From assembly GCA_945874895.1 (NCBI GenBank), contig CAMCIC010000002.1, forward strand, positions 209,178 through 273,177: a stretch of DNA of 64,000 bases. Direction: 5' to 3'. Shown piece by piece: positions 27,000 to 36,219 of the stretch. This DNA comes from Akkermansia muciniphila. Its GTDB lineage: Bacteria; Verrucomicrobiota; Verrucomicrobiia; Verrucomicrobiales; Akkermansiaceae. Numbering within the stretch: position 1 is the first letter of the stretch; every line of letters begins with the position of its first letter. Both the position numbers and the translations under genes were made by a program. Under the pieces are notes generated by a model, which saw nothing but the letters and a program-made list of their open reading frames with translations, was not told the DNA's origin and did not search any database.

Positions 27000-27998
27000 A
27001 TGAAACTCGCACTCGATGCCATGGGCGGTGACCACGCCCCCACCACCAACATCCTCGGAGCCAAGCAGGCGCTGGGCCTCTATCCGAAAATCCAGAAAAT
27101 CTTCCTCGTGGGTGACGGACCGACACTGGAGGCCGAATGCAAAAAACACCAACTCGAGAGCGACCGCATCACCATTGTCCATTCCTCTGAGGTCGTCGGC
27201 ATGGCTGAACCGGGCGCCTTGTCCATGCGACGCAAAAAAAAATCGTCCATCAATGTCGCCATGGATCTGGTCAAGGCGGGCGACGCGGATGCCTTCATCT
27301 CCGCAGGCAACACCGGTGCATGCGTGGCATCTGCCACCATCAAGTTGCGTCTGATTGATGGCATCGAACGTGCAGGCATCGCCTCACCTCTGCCGAACGA
27401 ACACGGTGTGTGCAACATTCTCGATGCCGGAGCCAACCCTGATGCAAGGCCACAGCACCTGGTTGGCTACGCCATCATGGGCACCGCTTTTGCCAAGCAT
27501 GTATTGGGCATCCACGATCCTATTGTCGGTCTGATGTCCAATGGTGAAGAAGACGAAAAAGGCACCGCTTTTACGAAGGAAACCTTTGCCCTGCTCAAAA
27601 AAACACCCGACATTCACTTCATTGGCAACGTTGAGGGTCACGATCTATTTGAAACACCTCTGCATGTGGTGCTTTGTGATGGATTCACTGGCAACATCGT
27701 TCTCAAATCCTGTGAAGCAACCGCCAAAGCCATGGGCAAATGGCTGAAACAGGAACTCACCGCCAATCCTCTGCGCGCCCTAGGCGCAGCCATGGCCAAG
27801 GGTGCCTTCAAGGCGTTGAAAGAAAAATCTTCCTACGAAAGCTACGGCGGGTGTCCGCTTCTTGGCGTGGACGGAGTGGTCATCATCGCCCACGGATCAT
27901 CCAGCCCACTTGCCATTCAAAACGCTCTGCGCGTGGGCATGGAAACCGTGGAGAACAAGGTCAACGAATCCATCCGTAAGGCACTGGCACAATCATAA
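27000..27998 (+). CDS. plsX: Phosphate acyltransferase PlsX
   Basis: 332 residues beginning KLALDAMGGDHAPTTNILGA. VVGMAEPGALSMRRKKKSS, SAGNTGACVASATIKLR and LCDGFTGNIVLKSCEATAK match PlsX. It makes acyl phosphate from acyl-ACP for the PlsY step of phospholipid synthesis. Plsx is usually behind rpmF and before fabH; here it follows argJ with 11 bp, so the arginine and phospholipid genes are joined in one transcript. A convergent acyltransferase gene lies about 130 bp downstream. Confidence 0.93.
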   Translation: MKLALDAMGGDHAPTTNILGAKQALGLYPKIQKIFLVGDGPTLEAECKKHQLESDRITIVHSSEVVGMAEPGALSMRRKKKSSINVAMDLVKAGDADAFISAGNTGACVASATIKLRLIDGIERAGIASPLPNEHGVCNILDAGANPDARPQHLVGYAIMGTAFAKHVLGIHDPIVGLMSNGEEDEKGTAFTKETFALLKKTPDIHFIGNVEGHDLFETPLHVVLCDGFTGNIVLKSCEATAKAMGKWLKQELTANPLRALGAAMAKGAFKALKEKSSYESYGGCPLLGVDGVVIIAHGSSSPLAIQNALRVGMETVENKVNESIRKALAQS

Positions 27999-28128
27999 GG
28001 TCAGCCTGAACGGAAAATCCCTGTCATTCAGGCGGCGATCAACGCCGATGATCGTAACTTTCAGCAGCAGATCTTCGGGTCGTATTACAGGATTGCTCAG
28101 GGTTTTGCAACGACTGTGTTCAAAAAAT

Positions 28129-28941
28129 CTATGGTTCTATCAGTCGGCGGGCATCATCCGCCAGTTGCCGAGAATTGCCGCCACTTCCGTTTTCCAACAC
28201 GCCACAAAGCTTCAAAACATGCCTGCCACCGCAAGCATAGAGAAATGACCAACCTAACAAGAAAGTGCGCACGTGCGCATGGAGCGCCAACAAACGTTCC
28301 AACACCGGTCCATTACGAGCTATGATTTTTACACATGCCACCGGAGCCTTGGCTCTGAGTGCGATGTCAAATACGGTAGTCATCCATTCCGGATCCCGCA
28401 CGCTGCCGTCATTTTGGCGCCAGCCTATGGTTCCTGCTGGAAAAGCCGCCACACACCCCCCTTGATGCAAATGCTTCAACACTCGCCTCAGAGCCAAGGC
28501 GTTCATGCTCGCGGCTCTGGCATCATCGTATAGGGACAGCCCGATCACTCTTCCCTCGAACGAGGGGATCCGCGCCAGAGCTCCATTGGTCAGAATGAGC
28601 GCATCTGGACGTCTGTCCAGCAACCAGGAGCCGTAACTGATCCCGTCCATCGGGCCCGTGGGATGGTTCGCCACCACAACCAGAGGTCCCGTCGGCAAGT
28701 CACCCTCACCATCCACTTGCAAACGACAAACCTCTGCGATATCGGCAAAGAGGTTCGCCCGGCGCGGGTTCATTTGATGAGCCTTGTGCAACAACTTGCC
28801 GCCCATTTCCAGCGCGGTAAGCTTCCCTGCGAGGCTTCTCAGCAAGCGCCTGAATGCCGAATCTCCAGCAAGGAAAGGGAGAGCCGAAGTCAGGTCAGGC
28901 ACGTAATCTCGCCATGCTTCCATCGCACCGCCATCCCTCAT
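28129..28941 (-). CDS. Lysolipid-type O-acyltransferase (OlsA/GlsA-like)
   Basis: 270 residues from the ATG at 28941. LVVVANHPTGPMDGISYG carries the NHXnD acyltransferase box, RPDALILTNGALARIP is a substrate-positioning stretch and GGCVAAFPAGTIGWRQ resembles the FPEG/FPAG motif. The ATG overlaps the stop of the preceding gene in an ATGA pair. The adjacent gene is a GNAT/OlsB-type protein, and such pairs make ornithine or glycine aminolipids: the first enzyme N-acylates the amino acid and the second adds the ester-linked chain. Which amino acid is used is not shown. Ordinary lysophosphatidic acid acyltransferase is an alternative. Confidence 0.72.
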   Translation of the reverse strand: MRDGGAMEAWRDYVPDLTSALPFLAGDSAFRRLLRSLAGKLTALEMGGKLLHKAHQMNPRRANLFADIAEVCRLQVDGEGDLPTGPLVVVANHPTGPMDGISYGSWLLDRRPDALILTNGALARIPSFEGRVIGLSLYDDARAASMNALALRRVLKHLHQGGCVAAFPAGTIGWRQNDGSVRDPEWMTTVFDIALRAKAPVACVKIIARNGPVLERLLALHAHVRTFLLGWSFLYACGGRHVLKLCGVLENGSGGNSRQLADDARRLIEP

Positions 28942-29888
28942 GCGCAATCCAGTTTGCCAACCTTGTGATACGATCTCAAGTTCTCCCAGCCTTCCGTGCC
29001 AAAGTAGCGCTTCACCGTTTGGTCTGGAGCATCAAGAAGATCTGTAACGATCAACACATCGAGTGCATCGCTAAAATTGGCATCCACGTTGAAATCCAAG
29101 ACCCGCGCGTTGAGTTTGAGATAATGTTTCAGCAATACGGGGATGCCCTTGCCTTCCATTTCCATCAAAGAAGCGTTCACAGCCTCGATGCTCGCACACT
29201 TGCTGGACCAATCTGTGTGACGTTCTACGACGTCGTCGATGCCATCGAGCACCGAACAAAAAGGCGAGCGGGCTTTCACCTTGCCCGTCCATTGATCATG
29301 CATGCGGTCCTGCTTCAAATACTGCACCATCAGACTGCGGCTAAGGTGAGAATAGTCGTTGCTGATGCTCACTGGGCCGAAGAGCAAGCGGTGTTGAGGG
29401 TTGCGGCTCACGAACGTGCCGATGCCTTTCCACAAGAGCGACAACACAAAAGGATGTCCTTGGTATTCAGGAACCACGAAAGAACGACCTAACTCGATGC
29501 CATCTTGCAACTCGTCCAGCAAATCGGGAGCAAAACCAAACAACGTGCTGGTGTAGATGCCAGAATCACCCGCCACGGCACGAATGGTCCCTACCACGCC
29601 AATTCGATAACCTCCCACGATTTTACCCGCGTCTTCATCCCACAAAAAAAGCTGCAGATAATGATGATCGAAATCATCAAAGTCCATTTCCTTGCCAGTC
29701 CCCTCTCCCACTTCACGAAAAGTTCGCTCGCGCTGGATCGCAATTTCCCGCATTACCAAAGGAATATCAGATGAAGCACAAAGATACGTGCACAAGGAGT
29801 GGTGCCGGTTCAGCAAGCAAGAATCCGGCAAGCCCGACAATTCTTTCCCCAAGGCCTCCACTGATGATGAGCTAGCAATAGTTTCCAT
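28938..29888 (-). CDS. N-acyltransferase of the OlsB/GlsB (GNAT-hemolysin) type
   Basis: 316 residues. FREVGEGTGKEMDFDDFDHHYLQL and LFLWDEDAGKIVGGYRIGVVGTI resemble the GNAT_5 part of OlsB and hemolysin-like acetyltransferases, and ELGRSFVVPEYQGHPFVLSLLWKGIG, LFGPVSISNDYSH and LLKHYLKLNARVLDFNVDANF are typical. In ornithine-lipid and glycine-lipid synthesis this enzyme moves a 3-hydroxy-acyl chain to the alpha-amino group. It is followed by the O-acyltransferase gene with a 4-base overlap, which supports a two-step lipid pathway. A strong inverted repeat lies about 45 bp upstream of its start. Confidence 0.75.
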   Translation of the reverse strand: METIASSSSVEALGKELSGLPDSCLLNRHHSLCTYLCASSDIPLVMREIAIQRERTFREVGEGTGKEMDFDDFDHHYLQLFLWDEDAGKIVGGYRIGVVGTIRAVAGDSGIYTSTLFGFAPDLLDELQDGIELGRSFVVPEYQGHPFVLSLLWKGIGTFVSRNPQHRLLFGPVSISNDYSHLSRSLMVQYLKQDRMHDQWTGKVKARSPFCSVLDGIDDVVERHTDWSSKCASIEAVNASLMEMEGKGIPVLLKHYLKLNARVLDFNVDANFSDALDVLIVTDLLDAPDQTVKRYFGTEGWENLRSYHKVGKLDCA

Positions 29889-29931
29889 AACGAAAAGAGC
29901 ACGAATTTTGTTCTGCTCACCTCGTTGATTA

Positions 29932-29977
29932 ACGATTCCGTCACAGGAGAGGAATATTTCTCATGTGACAGAATCGT
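29932..29977 (+). repeat. Imperfect 14-bp inverted repeat upstream of the aminolipid acyltransferase gene
   Basis: ACGATTCCGTCACA at 29932-29945 is the complement of TGTGACAGAATCGT at 29964-29977 with one mismatch. The 18-base spacer itself contains GAGA...TCTC. It begins 44 bp before the ATG of the OlsB-like gene. It may be an operator or hairpin in the transcript; no T run follows, so it is not an intrinsic terminator. Confidence 0.55.
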
Positions 29978-30061
29978 GAGATAAGCGTCTCCATCGTAGA
30001 TTCAAGGCGCAATGGATCATTCACTCAAGAAAATGTATCTACAATTCATATACTGATATGA

Positions 30062-30394
30062 TTTTCTCTTGACGCATCGCGGCAGATGGATGCGTGGGAA
30101 CTATTGCTTGAAAGCAACACTCATTCCGATGTCGGACATTACCGAATCAGCCACAATCCATTGACGATCTCTGATCCATGGATCCTCTACGAAGGAAAGT
30201 CCATCAATTACCTGTTACCCTCCGCCTCAGGAAGCGGAATGATCACAATCTATGCTGAAGTCAAGAATACGGACGGACTCATAACATCGGACAGATTTAC
30301 CGACACGATCCTCTTCGATACCAGCACCGCCGCCAACGCTGACAATGACGGTAATGGCATCTCCGATGCCAACGAAATCACCCATCCCTCCTAA
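30062..30394 (+). pseudogene. Fragment of a secreted protein with a DxDxDG calcium-like motif
   Basis: The plus-strand frame is open from 30062 to the stop at 30394; the first ATG is at 30086. It encodes about 110 residues ending with NADNDGNGISDANEITHPS, a calcium-binding thrombospondin-type repeat motif (DxDxDGxxDxxE) common at the C-terminal end of large Verrucomicrobiota and Bacteroidota surface proteins. The middle (ITIYAEVKNTDGLITSDRFTDT) resembles beta-sandwich repeats. There is no signal peptide and no upstream part of such a protein in the plus strand, so this appears to be a detached C-terminal remnant. A small independent protein cannot be excluded. Confidence 0.5.
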
Positions 30395-30502
30395 AACCCG
30401 CCGGCAATAACGGGATGCCGAATCCGTGCAGCAGTCGGATTGTCAAAGTGAAAGCAGTTTGTTACAAGTGCGCGAAGGAACCTTTCGTTCCATGACTTTC
30501 CC

Positions 30503-31393
30503 ATGTCCCTATTTTCCCAAGCCCTAGCCAAACGAAAGCATCTTCTGACCCATGATACCAATGCCGTGCGGCTGATCGATGCGGCAGGTGACGGTTTGCC
30601 AGGGGTCTATCTGGAAACATTTGCAGATCGATGGTTGGTGTCCACTACGGGAGCGAACCTACCAGCAGAACTCGCTTCATGGCTTCGAGATCAAGACCGC
30701 GAGATCTATCACAAATGCCTGAGCCAACAGCAAAAGGAATCGCCGCGTCATTTTTATGGTGCAGAAAGAAAAGAGCCCTTTCTCGCACGGGAGAACGGTG
30801 TTTGCTTCGAAGTCTCATTTCAGAGCGGATACTCACAGGGCATTTTCCTTGATCAGCGCGACAATCGGCAAAGGGTTCGTTCGCGCGTCCAAAGGGGCGA
30901 TACGATACTCAATACTTTCGCCTATACGGGCGTGTTTTCCGTGTTTGCCGCCTTAGCTGGTGCCCAGACCACCACGCTCGATCTATCTCAACCGTATCTC
31001 GACTGGGCCAAGCGGAACTTCTGCCACAATCAGCTTGATCCGGGGGGGCACTATTTCTGCAAAGGTGATACCTTCCACTGGCTGAGACGCTTTGAAAAAC
31101 AACGCCGCACATTTCATGGTATCATTCTCGATCCACCGACTTTTTCGCGGGATGAAAAAGGCAAAGTCTTTCGCGTGGAAAACGACTATGGTGAACTCGC
31201 AGCACTGGCATCACGATGTCTCGCACCCGGTGGCTGGCTGCTGTGTTCGACGAACTGCCACAAACTGCACCCGAGGGATTTTGAGCGCCAACTGCGTCAG
31301 AATCTGCCCGCCCATTGCCAATTCTCACACACGGCTATGCCCGCTGATTTCACCGATGCTCCGTATCTGAAATCGGTATGGGTCGAATTCTAA
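30503..31393 (+). CDS. RlmI-like class I SAM-dependent rRNA methyltransferase
   Basis: 296 residues. SLFSQALAKRKHLLTHDTNAVRLI and DAAGDGLPGVYLETFADRW are the PUA-like N-terminal segment of the RlmI/RlmK group. QGIFLDQRDNRQRVRS begins the catalytic part, NTFAYTGVFSVFAALAGA is the SAM loop, DPPTFSRDEKGKVFRVENDYGEL and LCSTNCHKL close it; the Cys in STNC is at the nucleophile position of 5-methylcytosine RNA enzymes. RlmI methylates C1962 of 23S rRNA; the target here is inferred. No partner gene is adjacent. Confidence 0.82.
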   Translation: MSLFSQALAKRKHLLTHDTNAVRLIDAAGDGLPGVYLETFADRWLVSTTGANLPAELASWLRDQDREIYHKCLSQQQKESPRHFYGAERKEPFLARENGVCFEVSFQSGYSQGIFLDQRDNRQRVRSRVQRGDTILNTFAYTGVFSVFAALAGAQTTTLDLSQPYLDWAKRNFCHNQLDPGGHYFCKGDTFHWLRRFEKQRRTFHGIILDPPTFSRDEKGKVFRVENDYGELAALASRCLAPGGWLLCSTNCHKLHPRDFERQLRQNLPAHCQFSHTAMPADFTDAPYLKSVWVEF

Positions 31394-31429
31394 CAACTGC
31401 TTGCGAAAACTCGAGTCGGTGGCATTCAC

Positions 31430-31888
31430 TTACGGTCGGCTCACGCAGAAATCGCCCTCGCACTTCATGGGATCCATCCGGTGCAATTCTTCTCTGACTT
31501 TCCGATCTTTGCTACGGAAAAACAACTTACTCAGTGCATGGCGATTTGCGGCCAGCACCCGACACGCATGAATCGCGATTGGTAGCAATCGCGGACCCGC
31601 CAACCGCAACGCGGCGTCCTGATGATTGGCGCAACTGTAGAGACACCACACCCAGGCTTCCGCGCCACGATAAATTTCCTGCTCGCTGGTCCGCACCACC
31701 ATTTCACGGGCCGGATCCAAGGTCCCCAAACCAGGAAAAACCTTTTCTGCATGAGGCGCTTGATAGGGAATGAATGCGATCGGAAAAGCCCTAGGCTGGC
31801 GGTTGATCCACTCGTGAAAGCTGCAGCACATGCCGCAGCGTCCATCGTAATACACCTCGATTCCTTCGATTGTTTTCGGTAATTTCAT
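31430..31888 (-). CDS. DCC-family (DUF393) thiol-disulfide protein
   Basis: 152 residues from ATG at 31888. The signature is EVYYDGRCGMCCSFHEWI near the N terminus, which matches the DxxCxxC pattern of the DUF393/DCC family, here with CGMCC. A downstream YSCANHQDAALRLAGPRLL and the C-terminal CEGDFCV provide further cysteines. DCC proteins are thioredoxin-fold, small, and often linked to membrane redox proteins. A perfect inverted repeat stands 17 bp upstream of the start. Its partner is not apparent; guaA ends about 225 bp away on the same strand. Confidence 0.78.
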   Translation of the reverse strand: MKLPKTIEGIEVYYDGRCGMCCSFHEWINRQPRAFPIAFIPYQAPHAEKVFPGLGTLDPAREMVVRTSEQEIYRGAEAWVWCLYSCANHQDAALRLAGPRLLPIAIHACRVLAANRHALSKLFFRSKDRKVREELHRMDPMKCEGDFCVSRP

Positions 31889-31904
31889 CACTTTTATCCT
31901 TTCG

Positions 31905-31930
31905 GTATTTTCAGTATTATCTGAAAATAC
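31905..31930 (+). promoter_or_regulatory. Perfect 10-bp inverted repeat in front of the DCC-family gene
   Basis: GTATTTTCAG at 31905-31914 and CTGAAAATAC at 31921-31930 are exact complements with a TATTAT spacer. The nearer arm is 17 bp before the ATG of the minus-strand gene, in the range of an operator or an mRNA leader hairpin. There is no T run in the direction of the gene. Confidence 0.6.
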
Positions 31931-32114
31931 AGAAAAAGCAAGAAAAAATTTCCACGAGAGTAGCTGATTCAAACACAGTGGAAGGAGCGGTCATTCACAG
32001 ACTCACCGCCCTAGCGATTCAGTTTGCGAACCCAATCAACATGACGATCGCTGACAGTGGTGGCTTTGGAGTCATGGAAATCGCCCGGGGAGAACTGAAA
32101 TCAACCCACGAAGT

Positions 32115-33638
32115 TTACTCCCATTCGATGCTCGCGGGTGGCTTGGTGGAGATATCGTACAAAACGCGGTTGATGCCTTTGACTTCATTCAAGATCCGGT
32201 GGCTGGCTTTGCGAAGCAGGCTGTAGGGGAGATCGACCCAGTCGGCGGTCATCGCGTCCTCGCTCACCACGGCGCGGAGGTTAGTTGCCCATTCGTAGGA
32301 CCGCTCGTCCCCTTTTACACCTACTGTTTTGACAGGGATCAATCCGGCATACGCCTGCCAAACGCGGTCATACCAGCCGTCTTCTTTCAGTTGATGGATG
32401 AAAATCGCATCGCACTCACGAATGATGCGCAGGCGCTCGGGAGTGACTTCACCTGGACAGCGTACAGCCAAGCCCGGGCCTGGGAACGGATGACGCTGCA
32501 AAATGTCCTCAGCGATGCCTAGCGATTTTCCGAGTTCACGCACTTCGTCTTTGAAAAGCTCGGCCAGCGGTTCCAGCACTTTGCCTTGCGCCTGCAGTTC
32601 GAGAATGCGGTCTACGCGGTTGTGGTGCGTTTTGATTTTGGAAGCCTTTGATTTGGCATTCGAGGCACTCTCGATCACATCGGGATAGAGTGTTCCTTGT
32701 GCAAGCATTTCGGCATCCCCCACAGTATCCCAGAATACATCGATAAAAAGGTTACCGATGATCTTGCGCTTTGCCTCTGGGTCATCCACGCCCGCGAGTT
32801 TGCCGAGAAAAAGTTCGGCACAATCGACGGTCTCGATCTCCACGCCCATACGATGGAAGTTGTTGCGCACCTCGTCGCCTTCGTTGAGCCTCATCAAACC
32901 GTGGTCGACAAAAATCGCCCGCACTTTTACGCCCGCCTCTTTGAGCAACACGGCGAGAACTGTGCTATCGACACCGCCGGACACACCACAGACGACCTGA
33001 CGATCGCCCACCGCCTGGCGTATGCCCTCGATCATCTCGCGTTTGAAATCCTCAATATGGAAAGGCTGCAGTTCTTTTGCCGTCAACAGGAAGTTGTGCA
33101 ATATCCGCAAGCCCTCGTGACTGTGTGTAACTTCGGGATGGAACTGGATGCCATAAAAGCCTTCGCACCATTGCAGGGAAACTGGCGTGCCATGCTGGTT
33201 TACGGCGAGTACCTTGGTGCCTACAGGTAAGACATCGACTGTATCGGAGTGGCTCATCCAGACCTGCGACGAAGCAGAAAGTCCTTCATACAATCCCTCC
33301 CGCGCTTGGGGTGTGAGGGCAGCAGGACCGTATTCACGGCGATTGCTGGCATACACGGTGCCGCCGAATTTGATATTCAGCAACTGCATGCCGTAGCAAA
33401 CACCGAGCACGGGGCAACCAAAGGATTTCAGGCGCTCGAAATCGATGTCCGGAGCATCGGGTTCACTGGTGCTACGAGGCCCACCCGATAGAATGATGGC
33501 GCCGGGCTCCCCCACATCCGCCAAGTCCTCGGGTGCATACAGTTTCGCGTAGTAACCCAATTCCCGCACTTTCCGCACAATCAACTGCGTATACTGCGAA
33601 CCAAAATCCAAAACTGCTACGTGGTGAAACTCTTTCAT
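32115..33638 (-). CDS. guaA: GMP synthase (glutamine-hydrolysing)
   Basis: 507 residues from ATG at 33638. The amidotransferase half begins VAVLDFGSQYTQLIVRKVRE and holds GCPVLGVCYGMQLL (catalytic Cys) and GIQFHPEVTHSHEG (His, Glu). The ATP pyrophosphatase half contains VCGVSGGVDSTVLAVLL, with the P-loop, and the dimerisation domain ends RHPFPGPGLAVRC and NRVLYDISTKPPASIEWE. It converts XMP to GMP. guaB lies 35 bp upstream in the same direction, forming a guaBA operon. The genes are in the guaB-guaA order. Confidence 0.97.
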   Translation of the reverse strand: MKEFHHVAVLDFGSQYTQLIVRKVRELGYYAKLYAPEDLADVGEPGAIILSGGPRSTSEPDAPDIDFERLKSFGCPVLGVCYGMQLLNIKFGGTVYASNRREYGPAALTPQAREGLYEGLSASSQVWMSHSDTVDVLPVGTKVLAVNQHGTPVSLQWCEGFYGIQFHPEVTHSHEGLRILHNFLLTAKELQPFHIEDFKREMIEGIRQAVGDRQVVCGVSGGVDSTVLAVLLKEAGVKVRAIFVDHGLMRLNEGDEVRNNFHRMGVEIETVDCAELFLGKLAGVDDPEAKRKIIGNLFIDVFWDTVGDAEMLAQGTLYPDVIESASNAKSKASKIKTHHNRVDRILELQAQGKVLEPLAELFKDEVRELGKSLGIAEDILQRHPFPGPGLAVRCPGEVTPERLRIIRECDAIFIHQLKEDGWYDRVWQAYAGLIPVKTVGVKGDERSYEWATNLRAVVSEDAMTADWVDLPYSLLRKASHRILNEVKGINRVLYDISTKPPASIEWE

Positions 33639-33673
33639 ATCGCTTCTAACAAAAAAATCTAACAAGAAAACAA

Positions 33674-35128
33674 TCAGCTCATCGGCTGGTAATTCGTAGG
33701 CTCTTCCGTGAGAACTACATCGTGCACATGACTCTCGCGCAGACCACCGGTAGTGATGCGGACGAACTGCGCGTTCGTTTGCAGTTCGTTCAAATTCGCA
33801 GCCCCTACGTATCCCATGCCAGAGCGCAGACCGCCCATCAACTGAAACACCACATCCGATAGCGGACCTTTGTAGGGCACGCGGGCTTCCACACCCTCTG
33901 CCACCAGTTTTCCGGAACTATTCTGACCATAGCGATCGCCTGAACCTTTGCGCATGGCCCCTAGCGACCCCATGCCACGATAGGTTTTGAAACGTCGACC
34001 CTGCGAATGAACCGTTTGACCAGGGCTTTCGCGCGTGCCCGCGAGCAAGGAACCGAGCATCACTAGGTCCGCACCGGCCGCCAGAGCTTTGACGATATCG
34101 CCGGAATAGCGAATGCCACCATCGGCGATGACTTTTACACCATGTTCGTGGCAGTAATCCGCCACATTTCGAATCGCAGTGAACTGGGGCATGCCAACGC
34201 CGGAAATCACCCGCGTGGTACAGATCGAACCAGGGCCCACCCCCACCTTGATGGCAGCGGCTCCGGCGGAAACCAAGTCGCGCGCGCCAGCCTCCGTCAC
34301 CACGTTACCTGCAATCACCGGACGGTCGGAAATCTCGCGCAATTTTGCAATCACTTCCATGACACGCGTGGTATGACCCGTAGCGGCATCGATGAAGAGA
34401 GCATCCGCGCCTGCCTCGATCACCGCTTGTGCGCGCTCAATAAACTCTGGTCCCACACCCACCGCCGCACCGCAGCGGAGCTGACCATTCGGATCCTTCG
34501 CGGCATTCGTAAATGTGATGCGTTTTTCAATATCGGATCCTGTAATCAAACCGACCAAACGATTTTCCGCATCAACCAAGGGCAGTTTCTCGATCCGATT
34601 TTGATACAAAATGCGGCGCGCCTCCTCGAGTTCCGTCGTCGGTGCCGCAGTGATGAGGTGATCACGTGGCGTCATCACATCTGCCACAGTGACATCCGTG
34701 CGATCGAGATAACGCACATCGCGCCCCGTGACCATGCCGACGAGGTGACCTTGCTCGTCGACTACGGGAAAACCAGAAAAACCTTGTTCGTCCATCACCC
34801 GCCGCACTTCATCCAAAGATTGCTCCTTGCGGAATGTGAAGGGCTTCAATATCACTGCGTTTTCCGAACGCTTGACCCGTGATACCATCGCCGCTTCTTC
34901 TTCGATCGTGCAGGCTCTGTGAATCACGCCCATGCCGCCCTCGCGCGCCAAGGCGATCGCCAGTTCCGATTCCGAAACTGTATCCATCGCCGCCGAGACC
35001 ACGGGAATATTGAGCCCGATCTGCGCGGTCAGCATGGTGCCGAGATTCGCGTCCGCAGGCAAAATTGCACTACGTGCCGGCACCAACAAGACGTCATCAA
35101 ACGAGAAAGCCAAGGGGAAGTCTGCCAT
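33674..35128 (-). CDS. guaB: IMP dehydrogenase
   Basis: 484 residues. [19 protein letters not shown] begins the barrel, two CBS domains occupy roughly residues 90-205 ([37 protein letters not shown]). The catalytic Cys is in [19 protein letters not shown], and [16 protein letters not shown] is the flap. It oxidises IMP to XMP, the committed step to GMP, and is followed by guaA. The flanking 195 bp upstream, to the HAD gene, should hold the promoter. Confidence 0.97.
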   Translation of the reverse strand: MADFPLAFSFDDVLLVPARSAILPADANLGTMLTAQIGLNIPVVSAAMDTVSESELAIALAREGGMGVIHRACTIEEEAAMVSRVKRSENAVILKPFTFRKEQSLDEVRRVMDEQGFSGFPVVDEQGHLVGMVTGRDVRYLDRTDVTVADVMTPRDHLITAAPTTELEEARRILYQNRIEKLPLVDAENRLVGLITGSDIEKRITFTNAAKDPNGQLRCGAAVGVGPEFIERAQAVIEAGADALFIDAATGHTTRVMEVIAKLREISDRPVIAGNVVTEAGARDLVSAGAAAIKVGVGPGSICTTRVISGVGMPQFTAIRNVADYCHEHGVKVIADGGIRYSGDIVKALAAGADLVMLGSLLAGTRESPGQTVHSQGRRFKTYRGMGSLGAMRKGSGDRYGQNSSGKLVAEGVEARVPYKGPLSDVVFQLMGGLRSGMGYVGAANLNELQTNAQFVRITTGGLRESHVHDVVLTEEPTNYQPMS

Positions 35129-35323
35129 GAGCGATGCAATCGAAAATTATCCAAGCTGACAAGTGAAAAGAGCGGGCGAGCAAAAAAAGTGAGAGTGCCC
35201 CCCAAGGAATCTCCGCAATGAGTTTTCACCATACAAAAATCCTTTGCACCCCAGAAGAAAGATGGGGGACTCGCACCTTGGATAGCGGAAGAATCACGAT
35301 GGTGCTCAAGGGGAAAACCGATC

Positions 35324-36142
35324 TCAGGCGACGACTATGCTGCACTTTTTGCTCCGGAGGCCGGCTGTTTTCATCAGGGCATCGGGCATGTGGACGAGGG
35401 ATTCGATGATATGATCAGGTTGGTAGGCATAGCGTTTCACTTCCTCGATCTTTGTATGACCACTGAGCACGAGACAGGTGATAAAGCCCATTTCCACACC
35501 ACCGAGGATATCAGTATACATCGTATCCCCCACCATGACGGTATGCTCCGATCGCACGCCGAGTTGACGCTGTGCCATGCGCATCATGACGCCGCTCGGT
35601 TTTCCTACAGAAAAAGCCTTCACGCCCGTGGCTTTTTCGATCATCGCTACGATGGCCCCGCAACCCGGGCGCGTGCCCTGGTCTGTTGGGCAGGTAGCAT
35701 CCAAATTCGTCGCCACCAAACGGGCTCCTTTTTCGACAAGCCTCACGGCTTTTTCTACCATTTCAAAATTCATCGTGCGGCCCTCACCGATCACCACATA
35801 GTCGGCATCATCATCCACCACCGCGATGTCATTGTGATGCAAAGCAGAGGTAAGACCGTTTTCGCCGATCACATATGCCGTTACGCGTTTGCGCTGCTGA
35901 GCCAAGAAGCGCGCGGTCGCCATCGCGCAGGTGAATACATCATCACTTTCCGCAGCGATTCCCATGCGCTGCAATTTCATCGCAATGTCGCGACGAGCAC
36001 GCTGCGAATTGTTCGTGAGAAACAAAAACGGCACCTGATTTTTTTTCAACAAATCGATAAAACGATCAGCGCCGGGGATCATCTGATTCCCACGATACAC
36101 CACACCATCCATGTCTAACAAAAACCCCATCTGACTTTTCAT
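35324..36142 (-). CDS. HAD-IIA phosphatase (NagD-like)
   Basis: 272 residues. MGFLLDMDGVVYRGNQMIPGAD is HAD motif I with a class-IIA cap. LFLTNNSQRARRDIAMKL contains the TNNS motif II, AFSVGKPSGVMM holds the Lys, and TVMVGDTMYTDILGGVEMGF is motif IV. Proteins of this type remove phosphate from sugar phosphates, nucleotides or p-nitrophenyl phosphate. The N terminus starts directly before motif I. It is 180 bp upstream of guaB in the same direction, so read-through is possible. The specific substrate is unknown. Confidence 0.88.
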   Translation of the reverse strand: MKSQMGFLLDMDGVVYRGNQMIPGADRFIDLLKKNQVPFLFLTNNSQRARRDIAMKLQRMGIAAESDDVFTCAMATARFLAQQRKRVTAYVIGENGLTSALHHNDIAVVDDDADYVVIGEGRTMNFEMVEKAVRLVEKGARLVATNLDATCPTDQGTRPGCGAIVAMIEKATGVKAFSVGKPSGVMMRMAQRQLGVRSEHTVMVGDTMYTDILGGVEMGFITCLVLSGHTKIEEVKRYAYQPDHIIESLVHMPDALMKTAGLRSKKCSIVVA

Positions 36143-36219
36143 ATTTCCGTTCTAGCGTCCGGCGTGCCAAGATGAGTGAATTCCCAAAAAAACGCCTATT
36201 TTCCTCGCATCGATGGCAT

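Noticed and set aside
34142..34882. 246-codon plus frame opposite guaB
   Set aside because: His/Arg-rich shadow of the IMP dehydrogenase reading frame; no domain.
35230..35330. tRNA-like stretch upstream of guaB
   Set aside because: No acceptor or anticodon stem pairs could be formed at tRNA spacing.
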